Part shown: in pieces, positions 60,801-64,000 of the stretch | Numbering within the stretch: position 1 is the first letter of the stretch | How the letters are laid out: each line of letters begins with the position of its first letter | DNA from: Megachile rotundata | Lineage: Eukaryota; Arthropoda; Insecta; Hymenoptera; Megachilidae | NCBI RefSeq assembly: GCF_050947335.1 | Contig: NC_134995.1 | Span: 12,190,501-12,254,500, forward strand | Length of the DNA: 64,000 nucleotides | Direction: 5' to 3' | Position numbers and translations under genes: made by a program | The notes under the pieces: generated by a model | What the model was told of the DNA's origin: nothing | Database searches by the model: none | Seen by the model: only the letters and a program-made list of their open reading frames with translations

Positions 60801-62598
60801 CATAATATACATTTCTTATTTTCTTGTCTAACTTCTTATCTAAATTAAAGAGTAGATATAGTAAGGTGATATAACGATTAACTAATGATACTAACTAATG
60901 AAGCTAGTTAACGAAGCTAACTAATGAAGCTAACTAACGAAGCTAACTAATGAAGCTAACTAATGAAACTATCTAATGAAACTAACTGAAACTAAATGAA
61001 ATTAACTAATGAAACTAACTAACGAAACTAACTAACGAACCTAACTAACGAAACTAACTAACGAACCTAACTAACGAAACTAACTAACGAAACTAAGTAA
61101 CGAAACTAACTAACGAAACTACCTAACAAAATTAACTAATGAAATTTGTTCCCAGGTGAATGGAGGATCTTCAAAAAGAAGAAATCCCTCATCCTCCCAA
61201 TCCTAATTTTACTAAACCTCCTCAAGCTGAAGTTACTACTTATACCAATATTCCTAGGAGTACACTTTATCAAGAAATTACTGGTGCTCGGATCACTCAT
61301 AGCACCATCCATTCTATCGCATCTGAAGATCTGCAAGGTTCCTCCACATCCGCAACCCTATCAAATGTGGGCCACCGCCGCTGAGGCTCCCGTTGATTAT
61401 CCAACAGGTATAACTAGGGCAAGTTTACGTTGCCCTCGTCATGCTTCGCTATTTCGGGACGTAGTAAATTACAATCGATTACGACACGCGATTACAGAGA
61501 TCCACGAGCAACCAAACGTTGAATCAAATGCCAGTTCTTTCTTTCGTTGTTGAACTACAGTTACGTAACATTTTACTCCTTCGGTAATTGTTGGGTAGGA
61601 TCGTTTTTTATGATCGTTGATTTGTGTTCTTTGTGTGCGGTCATATTTTGGGTTGGTGGACTGTGACGATCATTTGAGCGCAGTTATAACGTTTAGCGTG
61701 GGGTTCAAGTTTTTGTGGTTGCTGAAAATTATGATTTTATGACGGTGCAATTAGTTTTCATATTTCTGAGCGTTCAGGTTTTCTATGACCCCGAATTTCC
61801 AAGCGTTCAAATTCCCAAGCGTCAAAATTTCCAAGCGTCCGAATTCCCAAGCGTAAAAATTTCCAAGCGTCCAAATTTCCTACGATCTCAAATTTCCAAG
61901 CGTTCAAATTCCCAAGCGTCAAAATTTCCAAGCGTCTGAATTCCCAAGCGTAAAAATTTTCAAGCGTCCAAATTCCCAAGCGTAAAAATTTCCATGCGTC
62001 CAAATTTCCAAGCGTCGGAATTCCCAAGCGTCCAAATTTCCAAGCATCCAAATTCCCAAGCGTCAAAATTTCCAAGCGTCCAAATTTCCTACGCCCCCGA
62101 ATTCCCAAGCGTCCAAATTTCCAAGCATCCAAATTCCCAAGCGTCCAAATTTCCCACGACCCCAAATTTCCAAGCGTCCAAATTCCCAAGCGTCCAAATT
62201 TCCAAGCATCCAAATTCCCAAGCGTCCAAATTTCCTACGCCCCCAAATTTCCTACGCCCCCAAATTTCCAATCGTCCGAATTCCCAAGCGTCCAAGTTCC
62301 CAATCGTCCAAATTTCCCACGACCCCAAATTCCTAAACATTCAAATTTGCTGCGCCCCCCAAATTTTCACTCCCCCAAATTCACATCCCCCAACTCCCAA
62401 TTCTCCAAATTTCTCAACCCTCCACATTCCTCCGCTTCAACCCTAACTACCTCAACTCTAAGTACCCTCAAATATATCACAATCTGCAAAGAAGGTAATT
62501 AATTACTATTACCCACAGGATACGGTCAAGAGGAGCCAGCTTGGGTACACAGGAACGACCTAGCCTACGGCACTTATATACGCAATCCCTACGGATGA
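57819..62598 (+). CDS. Osiris-family protein (DUF1676), complete
   Basis: Osiris proteins are insect secretory or endosomal membrane proteins linked to cuticle and tracheal formation. Four exons: 57819-58025, 59363-59627, 61156-61407 and 62519-62598; phases 0, 1 and 1; all GT-AG; 267 aa. Residues 1-28 form a signal peptide ending TFA. Cysteines at 40, 44 and 53 sit in ERCRADCRLDKSLISC, the family's N-terminal Cys region. Residues 70-157 include EALNFVRDVLEDLLTKRALVY. Residues 164-207 start with KKKK and run into the long Leu/Ile/Lys hydrophobic block typical of DUF1676. The tail has AAEAPVDYPTG and WVHRNDLAYG. The second-exon start at 59363 is the least certain; acceptors before 59414 or 59441 keep the frame. 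The end of the protein recalls Osi24, but I do not assign the paralogue. Introns are 1337, 1528 and 1111 bp, the last two largely tandem repeats. Confidence 0.9.
58680..58778 (+). repeat. Degenerate tRNA-like (SINE-like) element with T run
   Basis: TAGCACAGGTGG (58688-58699) fits the Pol III A box, and AGTTCAAAACC (58733-58743) fits the B box except for one or two bases. A run of 19 T follows (58760-58778). The T-arm does not pair, so this is not a functional tRNA; a decayed tRNA-derived SINE is the best guess. It lies in Osiris intron 1. Confidence 0.4.
59640..60420. repeat. ~80-bp AT-rich tandem repeat in Osiris intron 2
   Basis: About nine copies. ACAAATGTCATACTAAAAAT and CCTTAATTATTAACAAATA recur roughly every 80-85 bp, with progressive divergence to the right. 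Confidence 0.88.
60880..61140. repeat. 12-bp minisatellite (CTAACTAACGAA) in Osiris intron 2
   Basis: About 20 copies of CTAACTAACGAA or CTAACTAATGAA, ending about 15 bp before the third-exon acceptor at 61155. The array reaches almost to the polypyrimidine tract without removing it. Confidence 0.93.
61790..62400. repeat. 16-bp minisatellite (CCAAGCGTCCAAATTT) in Osiris intron 3
   Basis: About 37 copies of AATTTCCAAGCGTCCA or AATTCCCAAGCGTCCA, with TCCTACGCCCCCA and TCCCACGACCCCA variants. Both strands are open for about 150 codons with a 16-residue period, a repeat artefact. Confidence 0.94.
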
Positions 62599-62826
62599 AG
62601 CGTAGGACTCCACCGACTCGTCGAGCAAGCTCGCCGTTCGTCAGAATCGTCCTGATATCTCCAAAGGCCCCCGGCGACCCTGCTCCGTGTCTAGCAATAT
62701 TTCGTAGATAATACTTCTTAAAGACTGTCATAGTGACACTGATTTAGCTAAGTGATTAAGGCGTGCTCGCGAAAAATTGAACTTTCACGGCGTCCCGTTA
62801 GCGATTTAAGTCACGAACACGCCTTT

Positions 62827-62832
62827 AATAAA
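62827..62832 (+). terminator. Polyadenylation signal of the Osiris gene
   Basis: AATAAA 229 nt after the stop codon; it is the first canonical signal I see downstream and implies a 3' UTR of about 250 nt. Confidence 0.5.
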
Positions 62833-63244
62833 AAAGTGCATAGCATGCGAAGTTGATCATTGAAATGCATGTTATGTACCGTAAATCTGATTATGAGAAC
62901 GTATTTTCTCGTGTCGGCTCGCGTGATGTCAACGCGACTTCCTGTATTGTAACGGATATGCATGTTGGAGTGTGTATGTGGTTTCGAATGTAGTTTGCAG
63001 TGATCGGTGATTGGTGTTAGGATTAACGATATGGTAGCACTGCGGTAGTGAGGATCGTGTTCCACGGGATGAGGGATCCGTTGATCATCGATAATGATGT
63101 ATTTAGAGAGCATTTGTGTGTTGTACTGTATGAATACAGTGTTTTGTACTGTAGTAGTTAATATATGAAATGTTTTTAAAAAACTGGAATATGTTGTATG
63201 TTGTTTAATTTGCTTTGTTTAATAGGGAAGTATTTTTGAATTCT
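62833..63244. other. Intergenic unique sequence
   Basis: Unique, moderately AT-rich; no gene recognised. Confidence 0.4.
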
Positions 63245-64000
63245 TTTAGAGGCTTTGAGTATCGTTGAGTGTCATTGAGTACTATTGAGTATCATTGAGT
63301 ATCATTGAGTATTATCAACTACCATCAAGTACCATTGAGTATCATTGAGTACTATCAAGTATCATTAAGTACCATTGGGTATCATTAAATACTATCAACT
63401 ACTATCAAGTACCACTGAGTATCATTGTGTACCATCAAGTATTATTGAGTGTCATTGAGTACCATTGAATACCATTGAGTATCATCAAGTACCACTGAGT
63501 ATCATTAAATACTATCAACTACTATCAAGTACCATTGAGTATCATTGAGTACTATCAAGTATCATCAAGTACCATTGGGTATCATTAAGTACTAGCAACT
63601 ACCATCAAGTACCACTGAGTATCATTGAGTACCATCAAGTATTATTGAGTATCATTGAGTACCATTGAGTATCATTGAGTATCGTCAAGTACTATTGAGT
63701 ATGATTGAGTATTATCAACTACCATCAAGTACCATTGAGTATCATTGAATACTAGCAACTATCATCAAGTACCACTGAGTATCATTAAGTACCATAAATT
63801 ATTATTGAGTATCATTCTGGTACTGTTTGCAGTACCATTGAGTACCATTGAGTATCGTCAAGTAATATTGAGTATGATTGAGTATTATCAGCTATCATCA
63901 AGTACCATTGAGTGTCATTAAATACTATCAACTACTATCAAGTACCATTGAGTATCATTGAGTACCATCAACTACCATCAAGTACCATTGGGTATCATTG
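63245..64000. repeat. 10-bp minisatellite (GAGTACCATT), running off the window
   Basis: About 75 copies of GAGTATCATT, GAGTACCATT, AAGTACCATT and CAACTACCAT. The phrase TATTATCAACTACCATCAAG recurs near 63310 and 63711 and suggests larger composite units. The array continues past the right edge. Confidence 0.94.

Noticed and set aside
60880..61140. Telomere-like CTAAC repeats
   Set aside because: The unit is CTAACTAACGAA (12 bp), not CCTAA pentamers.
61715..62446. Open frames of about 150 codons on both strands
   Set aside because: Translations of the 16-bp array inside Osiris intron 3.

Overview
The window is eukaryotic and almost certainly insect, most likely a hymenopteran. It carries an Osiris-family gene (DUF1676, known from insects), a slouch/NK1 homeobox gene, and intron-containing genes for a mitochondrial ribosomal protein and a sideroflexin. 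All inferred introns are GT-AG. The unique sequence is AT-rich but not obviously CpG-depleted. The order is an inference; the sequence alone does not fix the species.

Genes, left to right: (1) 5096-5957 (-), the first coding exon of the homeobox gene slouch (slou/NK1). It stops at a splice donor, and its homeodomain exon is not visible between 1 and 5095, so it probably lies beyond the left edge. (2) A stretch of about 33 kb (7.5-41 kb) with no recognisable gene, made of tandem repeats separated by unique blocks, some rich in TAAT motifs, which may be regulatory sequence. (3) 41024-42235 (+), two-exon mRpL2, complete, 305 aa. (4) 42814-45498 (-), four-exon sideroflexin, complete, 322 aa, convergent with mRpL2. 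A nearly perfect palindrome at 42261-42278 supplies a polyadenylation signal on both strands. (5) 57819-62598 (+), four-exon Osiris-family gene, complete, 267 aa, with a TATA box and initiator upstream and AATAAA downstream.

The most striking property is tandem-repeat load. About 27 separate arrays, with unit lengths from 9 to about 230 bp, cover roughly 20 kb (about 30%, added up by hand). They occupy gene introns, including sideroflexin intron 2 and Osiris introns 2 and 3, without touching splice sites. Several show higher-order structure: 80-bp and 234-bp composite units and 92-bp dimers. One array reverses strand in the middle (about 48970), forming a large inverted repeat. Two families also have separated copies (1378 with 18835; 20572 with 25097). 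A 155-bp array carries a YY1/Pho-like CCGCCAT motif in each unit. Most long open frames without introns here are translations of arrays whose period is a multiple of 3, or whose unit lacks stops in every frame; they are not genes.

The four genes have no obvious joint pathway. mRpL2 and sideroflexin are both mitochondrial housekeeping genes; slou is a developmental regulator; the Osiris protein is probably secretory or endosomal and cuticle-related. I found no intact transposon, rRNA, bona fide tRNA or microRNA by eye. One degenerate tRNA-like (SINE-like) element lies in Osiris intron 1.
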